Positions 9,003 through 19,223 of a DNA stretch of 64,000 nt are shown here, in pieces. Below the pieces are notes generated by a model, which saw only the letters and a program-made list of their open reading frames with translations, was not told the origin of the DNA and made no database searches. The stretch covers positions 124,001 to 188,000 of the forward strand of contig ONPU01000001.1 of NCBI GenBank assembly GCA_900319795.1. Reading direction: 5' to 3'. How positions within the stretch are numbered: position 1 is the stretch's first letter; each line of letters begins with the position of its first letter. Position numbers and translations under genes: made by a program. This stretch comes from an uncultured Eubacteriales bacterium (GTDB lineage: Bacteria; Bacillota; Clostridia; Lachnospirales; Lachnospiraceae).

Positions 9003-9566
9003 ATGGAGAAGAACAGCAAGAAAGAAAAACCGGCTGAAGAATTCAACCTGAAAAAAGAGATTATGGATTATTTACTGATGTTTTTGATCGTCGGGGCAGT
9101 TGTGTTCGTCGTGAACGGGCTGATCCTGATCAACGCGAGGATTCCTTCCGAATCCATGCAGGACACGATTATGGTTCACGACCGTGTTTTCGGTTACAGA
9201 CTTGCGTACAAATCGAAAGAACCCGAACGCTTCGATATCGTGATTTTCCGTTTCCCCGATGACGAGCGGACTTTATTTATCAAACGAATCATCGGCCTGC
9301 CCGGCGATACGGTCCTCATTTCCGACGGAAAAGTCTATATTAACGGAAGCGAGGAGCCTTTGGACGACAGCTTTTGTCCGGAAAAGCCGGAGGGAGATTA
9401 CGGGCCCTACGTGGTGCCGGAGAACTGTTATTTCATGATGGGTGACAACCGGAACTACAGCAACGATTCCCGCTTCTGGGTCAATAAATTCGTGGCCAAG
9501 GACAAGATTCTCGGAAAAGCCGTATTTCGCTACTGGCCGCTCACACGTATGGGGATTGTGAGCTGA
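9003..9566 (+). CDS. lepB: Signal peptidase I
   Basis: 187 aa with one N-terminal membrane segment (about residues 20-42). Catalytic Ser51 is in PSESMQDT and Lys94 in FIKRIIGLPGD, giving the Ser/Lys dyad; box E reads YFMMGDNRNYSNDSRFW. It cleaves signal peptides of Sec/Tat substrates at the outer face of the membrane. It begins 4 bp after the RluA-like gene and its stop overlaps the recU start by one base. Confidence 0.95.
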   Translation: MEKNSKKEKPAEEFNLKKEIMDYLLMFLIVGAVVFVVNGLILINARIPSESMQDTIMVHDRVFGYRLAYKSKEPERFDIVIFRFPDDERTLFIKRIIGLPGDTVLISDGKVYINGSEEPLDDSFCPEKPEGDYGPYVVPENCYFMMGDNRNYSNDSRFWVNKFVAKDKILGKAVFRYWPLTRMGIVS

Positions 9567-10105
9567 TGGCTGCCTGGACTTCAAGAGGGCTCCGCGGATC
9601 GACGCTGGAGGATCTGATCAATCATACGATTGAAAGGCTGAAGGAAGACGGACTGGCCCTTGTCCAGAAGGTTCCCACGCCGATCACGCCGATCCGGATC
9701 GACAAAGCCACACGCCATATTACCCTTGCTTATTTCGACCAGAAAAGTACCGTGGACTATCTTGGTGTGGTTCAGGGGATTCCCGTCTGCTTTGACGCGA
9801 AGGAATGCGCCGAAGATACATTCCCCCTTGCCAATATCCATGCACATCAGGTAGACTTTATGACGGAATTCGAAAGACAGCAGGGGGTTTCCTTTCTGAT
9901 CCTGTTTTTTACTTCCCGCCAGGAGTTCTACTACATGTCCTATTCGGAAATGATGCATTTCTGGAACCGCATGGAGAACGGAGGGCGTAAGAGCTTTCTG
10001 ATCTCCGAACTGGACCCGGCATATTTTATGGAAACAGGCAATAACAGTTTTCTGCCGATACTGGACTATCTGCAGAAAGACCTGAATGACAGGGAGAGTC
10101 AATGA
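9566..10105 (+). CDS. recU: Holliday junction resolvase RecU
   Basis: 179 aa. The family signature is visible as AAWTSRGLRGSTLEDLIN at the N-terminus and the nuclease core STVDYLGVVQGIPVCFDAKEC, which supplies the Asp and Glu/Asp-x-Lys metal ligands, then HQVDFMTEFERQQGVSFLIL. RecU resolves four-way junctions in Gram-positive bacteria. It is somewhat shorter and more divergent than Bacillus RecU. The start overlaps the lepB stop (TGATG) and the end overlaps hisZ (ATGA), so the gene is embedded in a coupled operon. Confidence 0.85.
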   Translation: MAAWTSRGLRGSTLEDLINHTIERLKEDGLALVQKVPTPITPIRIDKATRHITLAYFDQKSTVDYLGVVQGIPVCFDAKECAEDTFPLANIHAHQVDFMTEFERQQGVSFLILFFTSRQEFYYMSYSEMMHFWNRMENGGRKSFLISELDPAYFMETGNNSFLPILDYLQKDLNDRESQ

Positions 10106-11100
10106 ACAATAATCTGTTGATTCACACACCGGAAGGTTTCCGGGACACATACGGCACGGATCTTCAGTCCAAAAGGATCCTGATGGACAAGCTGAGGGAT
10201 GTTTTCACCGGCTATTCCTACAGGGAGATTCAGACGCCTGTCGTGGAGTTCTTTGATGTATTCGGAAGCGACGTCGGCACGACGCCTTCCAACGAGCTGT
10301 TCAAGTTTTTCGACAGAAACGGCTATACACTGGTTTTAAGGCCGGATTTTACTCCTTCCGTGGCGCGTGCCGTGGCCATGCATTTTACGAAAGACGATTT
10401 TCCGCTCAAGCTCTTCTATGAAGGCAGCACCTTCGTCAATTCACAGGAATACCAGCTGAATCTGAAAGAGAGTACCCAGATGGGCGTGGAACTCATCGGT
10501 GACGGATCCGCTTCGGCAGACGCCGAGGTTCTTCTGCTCACCTGTGATCTGCTTAAAAAAGCGGGACTTACGGAATTTCAGGTCAGTGTCGGTGAAAATG
10601 ATTACTTCAAAGCACTTGCGGAAGACTCCGGCCTCGATGAGGAGCGCATTGAAGAGGTCCGTCGGATGATTTCCAACAAGAATTTCTTCGGTGTGGACAA
10701 TATGCTGGACAGCGATGAGACACCTGCCGATATCCGGGAAGCGTTTGTGCATCTTCCGCAGCTTTTCGGGGGAAAGGAAGTGCTGGACCGTGCGGAACAG
10801 TATGCCGCCAACGAGGGAGCCCAAAAAGCGGTATCGCGTCTTCGGGAAATCGAGAAAGAGATTTCCGGGAGCGGCAACGAAAAATATATTTCCTTTGATT
10901 TTTCCCTTTTAAGCAAATATCACTACTATACAGGCGTGATCTTTTCAGCCTTTACATACGGGACCGGAGAGCCCGTCGCGAAGGGCGGACGCTACGACAG
11001 ACTGCTCGGACACTTCGGAACGGACGCGCCGGCAGTAGGCGTAGGAGTTTACATTGATCAGCTGCGAAACGCGTTAATCAGACAGGGAATCCTGCATTGA
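10102..11100 (+). CDS. hisZ: ATP phosphoribosyltransferase regulatory subunit HisZ
   Basis: 332 aa. HisRS-like fold without tRNA-synthetase function: TPEGFRDTYG, TPVVEFFDVF, LVLRPDFTPSVAR (motif 2-like) and YYTGVIFSAFTYG / VAKGGRYDRLLGHFG near the C-terminus. HisZ pairs with the short form of HisG, which follows directly, to make the active and feedback-regulated first enzyme of histidine synthesis. It is shorter than true HisRS and lacks the anticodon-binding domain. It overlaps recU by 4 bp. Confidence 0.93.
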   Translation: MNNNLLIHTPEGFRDTYGTDLQSKRILMDKLRDVFTGYSYREIQTPVVEFFDVFGSDVGTTPSNELFKFFDRNGYTLVLRPDFTPSVARAVAMHFTKDDFPLKLFYEGSTFVNSQEYQLNLKESTQMGVELIGDGSASADAEVLLLTCDLLKKAGLTEFQVSVGENDYFKALAEDSGLDEERIEEVRRMISNKNFFGVDNMLDSDETPADIREAFVHLPQLFGGKEVLDRAEQYAANEGAQKAVSRLREIEKEISGSGNEKYISFDFSLLSKYHYYTGVIFSAFTYGTGEPVAKGGRYDRLLGHFGTDAPAVGVGVYIDQLRNALIRQGILH

Positions 11101-11118
11101 TACGAGGGAGAATCATAC

Positions 11119-11763
11119 ATGCGTTATCTGACGATTGCCCTGACCAAAGGGCGTCTTGCCGATAAAACACTGGAACTGTTCCGCAAAGTCGGGATCGCCT
11201 CTGCCGGAGCGGATGACAAAGAGACCAGAAAACTCATTTTTACAAATGAAGAGATGAAAGTCCGTTTCTTCCTCGCGAAGGGAACGGACGTGCCGACCTA
11301 TGTCGCGTACGGCGCGGCCGATATCGGAATCGTCGGGAGAGACACGATTCTCGAAGAGGGACGGAAGATCTATGAAGTTCTGGATCTGGGATACGGAAAA
11401 TGCCGCATGTGCATCTGCGGACCTTTAAGCGCGAAGGAGATCCTGAATTCCGGAGCCGAATTTCGTGTGGCCACCAAATATCCGAATATCGCGAAAGACT
11501 ATTTCCACAACCGGAAGCACCAGACGGTGGAAATCATCAAGATGAACGGTTCGATTGAACTGGCACCGATCGTCGGTCTTTCCGAAGTGATCTGCGATAT
11601 CGTCGAAACGGGGACGACACTGAAGGAAAACGGCCTTCATGTTCTGGAGGAAGTATGCGACCTTTCCGCCCGTGTTGTCGTGAACCAGGTGAGCATGAAG
11701 ATGGAAAATGAGCGGATTACCGAACTGATCCGCAAGCTGATGGAGGCGTTAAATGAAGATTGA
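11119..11763 (+). CDS. hisG: ATP phosphoribosyltransferase, short form
   Basis: 214 aa, the short HisG type that needs HisZ. Motifs: LTIALTKGRLADKTLELF at the start, KGTDVPTYVAYGAADIGIVGRD, and the PRPP-binding ICDIVETGTTLKENGL. It condenses ATP with PRPP in the first committed step of histidine synthesis. GAGGGAG stands before ATG. Its end overlaps the hisD start by 11 bp. Confidence 0.96.
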   Translation: MRYLTIALTKGRLADKTLELFRKVGIASAGADDKETRKLIFTNEEMKVRFFLAKGTDVPTYVAYGAADIGIVGRDTILEEGRKIYEVLDLGYGKCRMCICGPLSAKEILNSGAEFRVATKYPNIAKDYFHNRKHQTVEIIKMNGSIELAPIVGLSEVICDIVETGTTLKENGLHVLEEVCDLSARVVVNQVSMKMENERITELIRKLMEALNED

Positions 11764-13048
11764 GAGACTGACGGCGGAATCTTTTCGGGATATGCAGAAA
11801 AGCATGCTGAAACGCAGCCCCGACAGCTATCCTGCCGAAGAAGCAGTGGTAAGAGACATTATCGCTCACGTAAAAGAAGAGGGTGACGCGGCTCTTTTCG
11901 ATTATGAAGAGCGTTTTGACCATGTAAAGCTCGACCGCGAAACGATTAAAGTCAGCGCGGAAGAAATTGAGGAAGCCTATTCCCTGATTGATGAAAAACT
12001 TGTCGATGTCATCCGGAAGGCCATCGCCCGGATTCGCAGATTTCATGAGGAACAGAAGGCCAAGAGCTGGTTCATCACCGAAGAAAACGGGATGGTTCTC
12101 GGACAGAAGGTCACTGCCATGGAACGGGTCGGCGTATACGTCCCCGGCGGGAAAGCTGCCTATCCGTCTTCCGTACTGATGAATATCGTCCCCGCAAAGG
12201 TCGCGGGAGTTGACGAGATTATCATGTGCACACCGCCCGGAAGAGACGGCAAGGTGACGCCGACGACGCTCGTTGCGGCCCACGAAGCCGGAGCGGATGT
12301 CATCTATAAGCTGGGCGGCGCCCAGGCTGTCGCAGCCATGGCTTTCGGAACGGAAACCATTCCCAAAACCGATAAGATTACGGGACCCGGAAACATTTAC
12401 GTAGCTCTTGCGAAGAAAGCGGTCTACGGATTTGTATCGATTGACTCCGTAGCCGGTCCTTCCGAAATTACGGTTCTTGCGGATGAAACGGCAAACGCGC
12501 ACCATGTCGCGGCGGATCTGCTTTCACAGGCGGAACATGACCAGCTGGCATCCGCCGTACTCGTAACGACGAGCGAAAAACTCGCTGAAGAAGTATCAGA
12601 AGAAATCGAAGGCTATCTGAAGACTCTTTCCCGCGCGGATATTATCAGGGCCTCTCTCGATCATTTCGGACATATCTTTGTCGCGGAATCCATGGAAGAG
12701 GCAATTCGTACGGTCAATGAAATCGCGCCGGAACACCTGGAGATTGCTGCCGCAGACGCGTTTTTACTGATGCCGAAGATCAGAAACGCCGGCGCCATCT
12801 TTATCGGGCACTATTCATCGGAACCGTTAGGCGACTATTTCGCCGGTCCGAACCACGTTCTGCCGACCAACGGAACCGCCCGCTTTTTCTCAGCGCTTTC
12901 GGTGGATGACTTCGTGAAGAAGAGCAGTATTATCTATTGCTCGGAAGACGCGCTCAGAGAACTGAGCGACGACATCATCACATTCGCGAACGCGGAAGGG
13001 CTTACGGCACACGCGAATTCCGTGGCCGTACGTTTTGAGAACGATTGA
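11753..13048 (+). CDS. hisD: Histidinol dehydrogenase
   Basis: 431 aa, normal length. [19 protein letters not shown] is the NAD-binding signature, [16 protein letters not shown] and [15 protein letters not shown] follow, and QAEHD (about residue 259-263) and the EHLEI segment carry zinc/catalytic His residues. It oxidises L-histidinol to L-histidine in two steps. The start lies inside the end of hisG, indicating coupled translation. Confidence 0.97.
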   Translation: MKIERLTAESFRDMQKSMLKRSPDSYPAEEAVVRDIIAHVKEEGDAALFDYEERFDHVKLDRETIKVSAEEIEEAYSLIDEKLVDVIRKAIARIRRFHEEQKAKSWFITEENGMVLGQKVTAMERVGVYVPGGKAAYPSSVLMNIVPAKVAGVDEIIMCTPPGRDGKVTPTTLVAAHEAGADVIYKLGGAQAVAAMAFGTETIPKTDKITGPGNIYVALAKKAVYGFVSIDSVAGPSEITVLADETANAHHVAADLLSQAEHDQLASAVLVTTSEKLAEEVSEEIEGYLKTLSRADIIRASLDHFGHIFVAESMEEAIRTVNEIAPEHLEIAAADAFLLMPKIRNAGAIFIGHYSSEPLGDYFAGPNHVLPTNGTARFFSALSVDDFVKKSSIIYCSEDALRELSDDIITFANAEGLTAHANSVAVRFEND

Positions 13049-13062
13049 CGGAGGCGGATGGC

Positions 13063-13380
13063 ATGGAGTGGAGTGAACTGAAGAAAAATGCCGACGGTCT
13101 CGTTCCCTGTATTGTCCAGGACTCAAAGAACGGCGATGTTCTGATGATGGCCTGGATGAATGAGGAAAGCTTTCAAAAGACGATCGCCGAACAGAGGATG
13201 TGCTATTGGTCAAGAAGCCGTAAGGAACTCTGGATCAAAGGAATGACCTCGGGGCATTTTCAGTATGTAAAGGAACTGTACGCAGACTGCGACTCAGATA
13301 CTCTGCTTGCGAAAGTAGAGCAGATCGGCGCCGCTTGTCACACCGGAAGCAGGAGCTGCTTTTTCAAACAAATTCTATGA
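13063..13380 (+). CDS. hisI: Phosphoribosyl-AMP cyclohydrolase
   Basis: 105 aa from ATG 13063, chosen because GGAGG (about 13050-13054) lies 8 bp upstream; the overlapping TTG at 13045 would add six residues. This is the HisI domain alone, without the HisE pyrophosphohydrolase fused in many bacteria. [26 protein letters not shown], the metal-binding DCDSDTLL and [10 protein letters not shown] are all present. It opens the purine ring of phosphoribosyl-AMP in histidine synthesis. It is the last his gene here; hisBHAFC and hisE must be elsewhere. Confidence 0.95.
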   Translation: MEWSELKKNADGLVPCIVQDSKNGDVLMMAWMNEESFQKTIAEQRMCYWSRSRKELWIKGMTSGHFQYVKELYADCDSDTLLAKVEQIGAACHTGSRSCFFKQIL

Positions 13381-15344
13381 TAAAACCCGTTCTTTCCAAC
13401 CGGATTCTGATGCAGGTCGAAAAACCTGCCAGATATATCGGAAATGAAGTCAATTCCATCGTAAAGGATCCCGATCAGGTCGACATCCGGTTTGCGATGT
13501 GTTTCCCGGATGTCTACGAAATCGGTATGTCGCATCTGGGAATTCAGATCATCTATGAACAGTTAAACAGAAGGAAGGACACCTGGTGCGAGAGAGTGTA
13601 TTCTCCGTGGCCGGATCTTTCGGAAATCATGAAGCGGGAACAGATCCCGCTTTTTGCGCTGGAATCACAAAGCCCTGTAAAACACTTCGATTTTCTGGGA
13701 ATCACTTTACAGTATGAGCTCTGCTATACGAATGTGCTCCAGGTTCTCGATCTGTCCGGAATCCCGTTCCGTGCCGCGGAACGGAGTGAGGAGGATCCGA
13801 TCGTGATGGGCGGAGGACCCTGTGCTTACAATCCGGAACCGATCGCGCCGTTCTTCGATCTGTTTTACATAGGCGAGTCGGAAACGGTGATGGACGCCCT
13901 CATGGATGTCTATAAAAGGGCCCGTGACGCCGGCTGCACAAGGCGCCAGATTCTGAAGGCCTGCACAACAGTGTCCGGAATCTATTGCCCGCTGTTCTAC
14001 GAACCCTCCTATCATCCGGATGGGACGCTCCGTTCATTTGAGCGGATTCATACTGCCGGCGATCCGGATCTTTGCGAAGAGGCTCTCTCTGCGTTCCGCA
14101 ATGAGGAAATGAAAGATCTCTATGAACGCCTCAGTTCCGAACTTCCGGAAAAGATTGTCAGACAGATTTCCACTACACTGGATAAAGACCCTTATCCGGA
14201 ACATCCGATTGTGCCTTTCATCAAAGCGACACAGGACCGTGTTGTATTGGAAATACAGCGCGGCTGCATCAGGGGCTGCCGGTTCTGCCAGGCGGGGATG
14301 ATTTACAGACCTCTAAGAGAACGGTCGCTTGAAACGCTGAAAAACTACGCCATGAACATGCTGGAGTCGAGCGGTTATGAAGAATTGTCCTTAAGTTCGC
14401 TTTCATCCAGCGATTACCGGAATCTTCCGGAACTGCTGGACTTCCTCATTACGGAACTTCCGGGACAGCACGTCAATATTTCCCTGCCGTCCCTGCGTAT
14501 CGACAATTTCTCTCTGGACGTCATGAGCAAGGTTCAGGACGTGAAGAAGAGCTCCCTGACATTTGCTCCGGAGGCGGGCACACAGAGACTGAGAGACGTG
14601 ATCAACAAGGGAATCACCGAAGAAGATATTCTCACGGGTTCTCTGGCCGCGTTCAAGGGCGGATGGTATAAGGTGAAGCTTTATTTCATGCTCGGCCTTC
14701 CTACGGAAACCGATGAAGACCGGCGCGGCATTGCCCATCTGGCCCAGAAAATCTGTGAAGTCTACTATGATGAAATTCCGAAAGAGGATCGTCAGGGCAA
14801 TGCGGTTGATATTACGGTCAGCACATCCTTCTTTGTGCCGAAACCCTTTACGCCGTTCCAATGGGCTTCGATGCAGCATCCTTCGGACTATCTCGATGAC
14901 GCGCGTACTGTCAAGTCGGAAGTCCGCGCGATGAAGAATCAGAAGCGGATCCACTATAAGTATCACGACGCCCAGGGAACTGAGCTGGAAGGAATCATGG
15001 CAAGGGGCGACCGGCGCGTCGCGGCAGTGATCGAATACGCCTACAGGCACGGGGCACTTTTCGATTCCTGGACGGATTGTTTCCACTATGAAATCTGGCA
15101 GGAAGCTTATGAGAAATGCGGACTGGACGTCGATTTCTATACGACCAGGGCGCGAAATGACGACGAACTGTTCCCCTGGGATTTTATCGACGTCAAGGTT
15201 TCCAGACAATTCCTTCTCAATGAGTGGCACCGGGCAACAAAGGAGCAGATGATTACTCCGAACTGCCGGCAGAAATGTTCCGGCTGCGGAGCTTTATCCG
15301 CCGGAGAAGGTGTCTGTTTTGAATCGAAAAAAGGCGGGGAATAA
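13377..15344 (+). CDS. B12-binding-domain radical SAM protein, TIGR03960 family
   Basis: 655 aa from ATG 13377, which overlaps the hisI stop (ATGA). The N-terminal part (about 1-190) is a cobalamin-binding-like Rossmann region ([20 protein letters not shown]). The radical SAM cluster motif [11 protein letters not shown] (CxxxCxxC, about residue 300) is followed by a TIM-barrel core with [11 protein letters not shown] and [18 protein letters not shown] Cys-rich C-terminus ([11 protein letters not shown]) may bind a second metal centre. The next gene is its usual partner (TIGR03936). The biochemical role of the pair is unsettled; both usually precede RNase G and rplU in Bacillota. Confidence 0.92.
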   Translation: MIKPVLSNRILMQVEKPARYIGNEVNSIVKDPDQVDIRFAMCFPDVYEIGMSHLGIQIIYEQLNRRKDTWCERVYSPWPDLSEIMKREQIPLFALESQSPVKHFDFLGITLQYELCYTNVLQVLDLSGIPFRAAERSEEDPIVMGGGPCAYNPEPIAPFFDLFYIGESETVMDALMDVYKRARDAGCTRRQILKACTTVSGIYCPLFYEPSYHPDGTLRSFERIHTAGDPDLCEEALSAFRNEEMKDLYERLSSELPEKIVRQISTTLDKDPYPEHPIVPFIKATQDRVVLEIQRGCIRGCRFCQAGMIYRPLRERSLETLKNYAMNMLESSGYEELSLSSLSSSDYRNLPELLDFLITELPGQHVNISLPSLRIDNFSLDVMSKVQDVKKSSLTFAPEAGTQRLRDVINKGITEEDILTGSLAAFKGGWYKVKLYFMLGLPTETDEDRRGIAHLAQKICEVYYDEIPKEDRQGNAVDITVSTSFFVPKPFTPFQWASMQHPSDYLDDARTVKSEVRAMKNQKRIHYKYHDAQGTELEGIMARGDRRVAAVIEYAYRHGALFDSWTDCFHYEIWQEAYEKCGLDVDFYTTRARNDDELFPWDFIDVKVSRQFLLNEWHRATKEQMITPNCRQKCSGCGALSAGEGVCFESKKGGE

Positions 15345-16133
15345 ATGAGAATCAGAATCAGATTCACAAAGCGCGGTCCGGTCCGCTATGTCGGACACCT
15401 GGATTTTATGCGCTGCTTTCAGAAGGGAATCAAGAAGAGCGGTCTTCCGGCTCTCTATTCGGCAGGCTTCAGTCCCCATATGCTGATGAGCTTCGCGGCT
15501 CCCCTCGCGATCGGAGAAGAGACTCTGGGCGATTATGTCGATGTGGATTTCGCCTTCAGGGATCCGTACCCGCTGAGCGAACAGGAGGCTTACCGGCTCC
15601 ATGATATGGGTCTTGTAAATGAAGACCTTCCGCTTCCTCCTTCTTCAGCCGAGTTTTTAAAGACTCTGGGAGAGGCAATGCCGGAAGGAGTAGAGGTCAC
15701 GGATGCCTGCCGGGTCGGTCTGATCAAGGGAAGCAAAGCCATGGCTCTGGTCCGCTACGCGGATTATGACCTTCTCTATGCTCCGGAGCCGGACAGTGCG
15801 TCGAAGCCTTTTGAGGATGCTCTGTCCGCAGTGGATTTTATGAACAGCAGCACGGAGCTCATGATCCGGAAAAAGACCAAGAAATCAGTAAGAGATGTCG
15901 ATATCCGGCCGATGATCGTCTCATTTTCAGGAGAAAAGGATCCTTCCGGGGCTCTTCGTTTCAGCCTCAGGTGCGCGTCCGGGAGTTCGGAAAATCTGAA
16001 ACCGGCAACCGTGATGGAAGTGTTCTGCGAAAAAGCCGGTATCGCGTTCGATCCTTACGCGCTTTTCGTCACGAGGCGGGAACTTCTGAATGAAGAAATG
16101 AAGACGCTGGCCGAACTCGGAATGCCGTTTTAA
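15345..16133 (+). CDS. Radical-SAM-associated protein, TIGR03936/DUF2344 family
   Basis: 262 aa. N-terminal RIRFTKRGPVRYVGHLDFMRCF and SAGFSPHMLMSFAAPLAIGEET are the signature of DUF2344, which often occurs as a C-terminal fusion to, or immediate neighbour of, the TIGR03960 radical SAM protein. Here it is separate and starts one base after that gene ends. It is probably an RNA-modification or protein-partner subunit, but that is inference. Confidence 0.9.
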   Translation: MRIRIRFTKRGPVRYVGHLDFMRCFQKGIKKSGLPALYSAGFSPHMLMSFAAPLAIGEETLGDYVDVDFAFRDPYPLSEQEAYRLHDMGLVNEDLPLPPSSAEFLKTLGEAMPEGVEVTDACRVGLIKGSKAMALVRYADYDLLYAPEPDSASKPFEDALSAVDFMNSSTELMIRKKTKKSVRDVDIRPMIVSFSGEKDPSGALRFSLRCASGSSENLKPATVMEVFCEKAGIAFDPYALFVTRRELLNEEMKTLAELGMPF

Positions 16134-16147
16134 CAGAGGTAGAAGAT

Positions 16148-16948
16148 ATGAGATTAGTATTTATCAGACATGGAGATCCCGACTATGTCCATGACAGTCT
16201 GACAGCGAAAGGCAAAAAGGAAGCGCAGCTGTTAGCGGACCTCCTTGCTGAAAAGGAACTGGGAGAGATCTGTTTATCGCCGCTTGGACGGGCGCAGGAG
16301 ACCGCTTCCTATACGATTGAACGCTTGAGAGAGAACGGGAGACTGAAAAAAGAACCCGTTACATACGAATGGCTTCAGGAATTTCCCTCCAGGGTGAACC
16401 TGGAACGTTCGGAAGAGGCGAGGAAGGCATTTGCCACGGACCTCTATGACGATTCGGGCTCCTCGGTATATAAGCTCCATCGTATGTGGGATTTTCTCCC
16501 TTCCTATTACGGAGAGCATCCGGAGCTGTTTGACGAAATGAAGTGGAGAGAGGCGCAGCTGGTGAAAGACAGCGACGCCGAGGAAATCTATGACCATGTC
16601 ATCCGGGAATTCGACAGCCTGCTTGCTTCATACGGCTATGAACGGCAGGGGATACTCTACCACTGCGATGAGGGGAATGATATAACGCTGACGTTCTTCT
16701 GTCATTTCGGCATTACCTGCGTCCTGCTTTCTCATCTGATGAATGTGTCACCGTTTACGCTTCTTCAGATGACCGCGTCAGCGCCCACATCCGTGACCGA
16801 AGCGGTGACGGAAGAGCGCCAGAAAGGCACTGCCATTTTCAGAATGCTGCGTTTCGGCGACACGACCCATCTGACGCTTGGCAATGAGCCGGCTTCGTTC
16901 TCGGCAAGATTCTGCGAACGTTTTGAAAATACGGACGAACGCCATTGA
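16148..16948 (+). CDS. Histidine phosphatase family protein
   Basis: 266 aa. The phosphoacceptor motif LVFIRHGDPDY (RHG, His8) is at the N-terminus, with LSPLGRAQETASYTIE supplying the second Arg and FFCHFGITCVLLSHLM the second catalytic His. AGAGGTAGAAG precedes ATG. The fold fits phosphoglycerate-mutase-like phosphatases (CobC/GpmB class); the substrate cannot be told. It sits between DUF2344 and the RNase E/G gene, where most relatives have no gene, so it is a local addition. Confidence 0.88.
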   Translation: MRLVFIRHGDPDYVHDSLTAKGKKEAQLLADLLAEKELGEICLSPLGRAQETASYTIERLRENGRLKKEPVTYEWLQEFPSRVNLERSEEARKAFATDLYDDSGSSVYKLHRMWDFLPSYYGEHPELFDEMKWREAQLVKDSDAEEIYDHVIREFDSLLASYGYERQGILYHCDEGNDITLTFFCHFGITCVLLSHLMNVSPFTLLQMTASAPTSVTEAVTEERQKGTAIFRMLRFGDTTHLTLGNEPASFSARFCERFENTDERH

Positions 16949-16956
16949 AACAGAAT

Positions 16957-18099
16957 ATGAGACAATTTGCGGTTACGGAAATTCAATACGGGACCAACTC
17001 GTTCCTTGCAGCCGTTCTTTCAGCAGACGGAACGATTGAGGAACTGGAGCTGGAGAGAAAGGAAAAGGCTTCCGAGACGGGAATTGTTTACTCAGGGATC
17101 ACGGAATCCGTAAACAAAAGTGTCGGAGGAGGCTTTCTGCGCGCCGGAAAAAGGGGACCGTATTACCTGCCCCGCAGGAAACACGAAAAGCTCCGGGTTT
17201 CCGCGCCGATTCTTTTTCAGGTGACGAAGGACGCCTCCGGCCATAAGGGCGCCGAAGTGACGGAGAATATTGAACTGGCGGGCACCAGTCTCGTTTTATC
17301 CCGTTTTCCCGGGCCTCTGTCATTCTCGAGAAAGCTGAATGAGGAACAGAAAAAACAGATCCGCGGATGGCTTCAGGCAATCGATCCCTGTCCTTACAGA
17401 ATCCTTGTCAGAACGAACGCGAAGAAGGCGGAAAAAGCCGGGTTCCTTGAGGAACTGAGCAGACTGCGCGCGGAAATGGACGGCATTCTGGAGCGTTTTC
17501 AGAAAGCCGGCAATGGCGAGATCCTCTATCGCCCGGAAGAATTCTGGAAGAGGATGTACCGGAATCTCTATGAAAAACCGGACGTTACCGTTTCGGATAT
17601 TCCGATCGTCCGGGAAGCTCTGAACGGCACGGAAAATGAGCTCTCCATAAGCATCGACGAGCGTTTCGGGATCACAGCCGAGCTGGACCGGCTGCTTGGA
17701 AAGTATATTTCCCTTAAAAACGGCGCGTATCTGGTCATTGAAAAGACCGAGGCATTTGTCAGCATTGATGTCAACAGCGGCACGTGCAAAAAAGGGAAAA
17801 ATCCGGAGAACGCATTTTACATGATCAATATTGACGCCGCCGATGAGATCGCGAGACAGCTGAGGCTGCGCAATCTCGGAGGTATGATTCTGATCGACTT
17901 TATCTCAATGGAGGACGAACAGCATCAAAAGGATCTGCTCACCCATATGAGAAAGGTCCTTCGAAAAGATCACCAGGTCGCGGAGGCGATTGATATCACC
18001 CCGCTTGGGATTATGGAACTCACCAGGGAACAGAACAGGAAATCACTCTCCGAAGAGATCGGACAGGGAAAGGAGCACTCAGGATGGAAAGCAGTCTAA
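16957..18099 (+). CDS. Ribonuclease E/G family endoribonuclease, short form
   Basis: 380 aa from ATG 16957; a TTG at 16945 overlapping the previous stop (TTGA) would add four residues and cannot be excluded. An N-terminal S1-like segment (GIVYSGITESVNKSVGGGFLRAGK) is followed by a divergent RNase-H-like region and the DNase-I-like catalytic core. The two catalytic Asp residues of RNase E are kept in VSIDVNSG and ILIDFISMED, and the NIDAADEIARQLRLRNLGG helix is well conserved. The protein ends just after LTREQNRKSL, before the CPxC zinc-link and small domain that dimerise RNase E/G. It therefore either works as a truncated form or assembles differently. Confidence 0.88.
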   Translation: MRQFAVTEIQYGTNSFLAAVLSADGTIEELELERKEKASETGIVYSGITESVNKSVGGGFLRAGKRGPYYLPRRKHEKLRVSAPILFQVTKDASGHKGAEVTENIELAGTSLVLSRFPGPLSFSRKLNEEQKKQIRGWLQAIDPCPYRILVRTNAKKAEKAGFLEELSRLRAEMDGILERFQKAGNGEILYRPEEFWKRMYRNLYEKPDVTVSDIPIVREALNGTENELSISIDERFGITAELDRLLGKYISLKNGAYLVIEKTEAFVSIDVNSGTCKKGKNPENAFYMINIDAADEIARQLRLRNLGGMILIDFISMEDEQHQKDLLTHMRKVLRKDHQVAEAIDITPLGIMELTREQNRKSLSEEIGQGKEHSGWKAV

Positions 18100-19214
18100 A
18101 GAATGACGCAATGAAACTCGGATTCGGACTGATGCGTCTGCCGAAAAACGAGGACGGATCCATTGACATTCCGCAGGTAAAGGAAATGGCGGACCATTTC
18201 ATCGCGGGAGGCGGCACTTATTTCGATACAGCCTACGTTTATGACAGCGGAGATAGCGAAAAAGCCTTTAAAGAAGCGGTGGCCGACCGCTATCCGCGTG
18301 AATCCTACACGCTTGCCACGAAACTGAATGCCTGGCTCCAGTGCCACGACGAGGAGAGTGCGAAGAGACAGTTCTATACGAGCCTTTTAAGGACAGGCGC
18401 GGGTTATTTCGACTATTACCTGCTGCATGCTCTTCAGAGAAACAATTATAAAAAATATGACGAGTATCACATCTGGGATTTTGTGAAAGAGCAGAAGGAA
18501 AAGGGACTGATCCGCCACTACGGCTTTTCGTTCCACGCGGATCCGGAGCTTCTGGAAGAGCTTCTGAACAAACATCCGGATGTGGAATTCGTACAGCTGC
18601 AGATCAACTATGCCGACTGGGAGCACCCGGGTGTGGCATCGAGAAGGAATCTGGAGATCTGTAAGGCGCACGGCAAGCCCGTCATCGTAATGGAGCCGGT
18701 CAAGGGCGGAATTCTCGCGGACCCGATTCCGGAAGTCAAACGCGTATTTGACCTAAGCGGAAGCGGAATGAGCTACGCGAGCTACGCTGTTCGCTTTGCC
18801 GCGAGTCTTGACAATGTCTTCATGGTCTTAAGCGGCATGAGTTCTCTTGAACAGATGGATGACAACATGAGCTACATGGAGAATTTCAAACCGCTGAGTC
18901 CTGAAGAAGAGGAGATGATTCTTCAGGCCAGGAAAGCGCTGTTTGACAGTAAGGAAATCCCCTGCACATCCTGCCACTACTGCACGAAAGGCTGTCCGAT
19001 GAATATTCCGATTCCGGAGATCTTCACGATTCTGAACAGAAGAGCCGGAAGCCCCGAATTCCGTACGGTGCGGGAGTACACCATCGTCACTCAGGACAAG
19101 GGAAAAGCCGGCGACTGCATTGAGTGCGGACAGTGTGAAGGCGCATGTCCGCAGAGACTGCCCGTAATGACTCTTCTGAAAAAAGCAAGAGAACTGGAAG
19201 GGTTCGGGAAGTAA
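18084..19214 (+). CDS. Aldo/keto reductase with C-terminal 4Fe-4S ferredoxin-like domain
   Basis: 376 aa, AAGGAG 9 bp before ATG, start inside the end of the RNase gene. The AKR barrel shows LGFGLMRLP, FDTAYVYDSGDSE (catalytic Asp and Tyr), LATKLN (Lys) and YYLLHAL (His). After about residue 290 come two cysteine groups, CTSCHYCTKGCPMNIP and CIECGQCEGACPQRLP, each able to hold a 4Fe-4S cluster. Family members are NAD(P)H- or ferredoxin-linked oxidoreductases of unknown substrate in anaerobes. It precedes the nitrogenase-like operon but is separated from it by a promoter. Confidence 0.92.
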   Translation: MESSLKNDAMKLGFGLMRLPKNEDGSIDIPQVKEMADHFIAGGGTYFDTAYVYDSGDSEKAFKEAVADRYPRESYTLATKLNAWLQCHDEESAKRQFYTSLLRTGAGYFDYYLLHALQRNNYKKYDEYHIWDFVKEQKEKGLIRHYGFSFHADPELLEELLNKHPDVEFVQLQINYADWEHPGVASRRNLEICKAHGKPVIVMEPVKGGILADPIPEVKRVFDLSGSGMSYASYAVRFAASLDNVFMVLSGMSSLEQMDDNMSYMENFKPLSPEEEEMILQARKALFDSKEIPCTSCHYCTKGCPMNIPIPEIFTILNRRAGSPEFRTVREYTIVTQDKGKAGDCIECGQCEGACPQRLPVMTLLKKARELEGFGK

Positions 19215-19223
19215 GGAGGGCGT

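Noticed and set aside
13377-15344. Radical SAM protein as NifB for the nitrogenase-like genes
   Set aside because: It is a TIGR03960 family member paired with TIGR03936, a widespread housekeeping pair unrelated to cofactor B.
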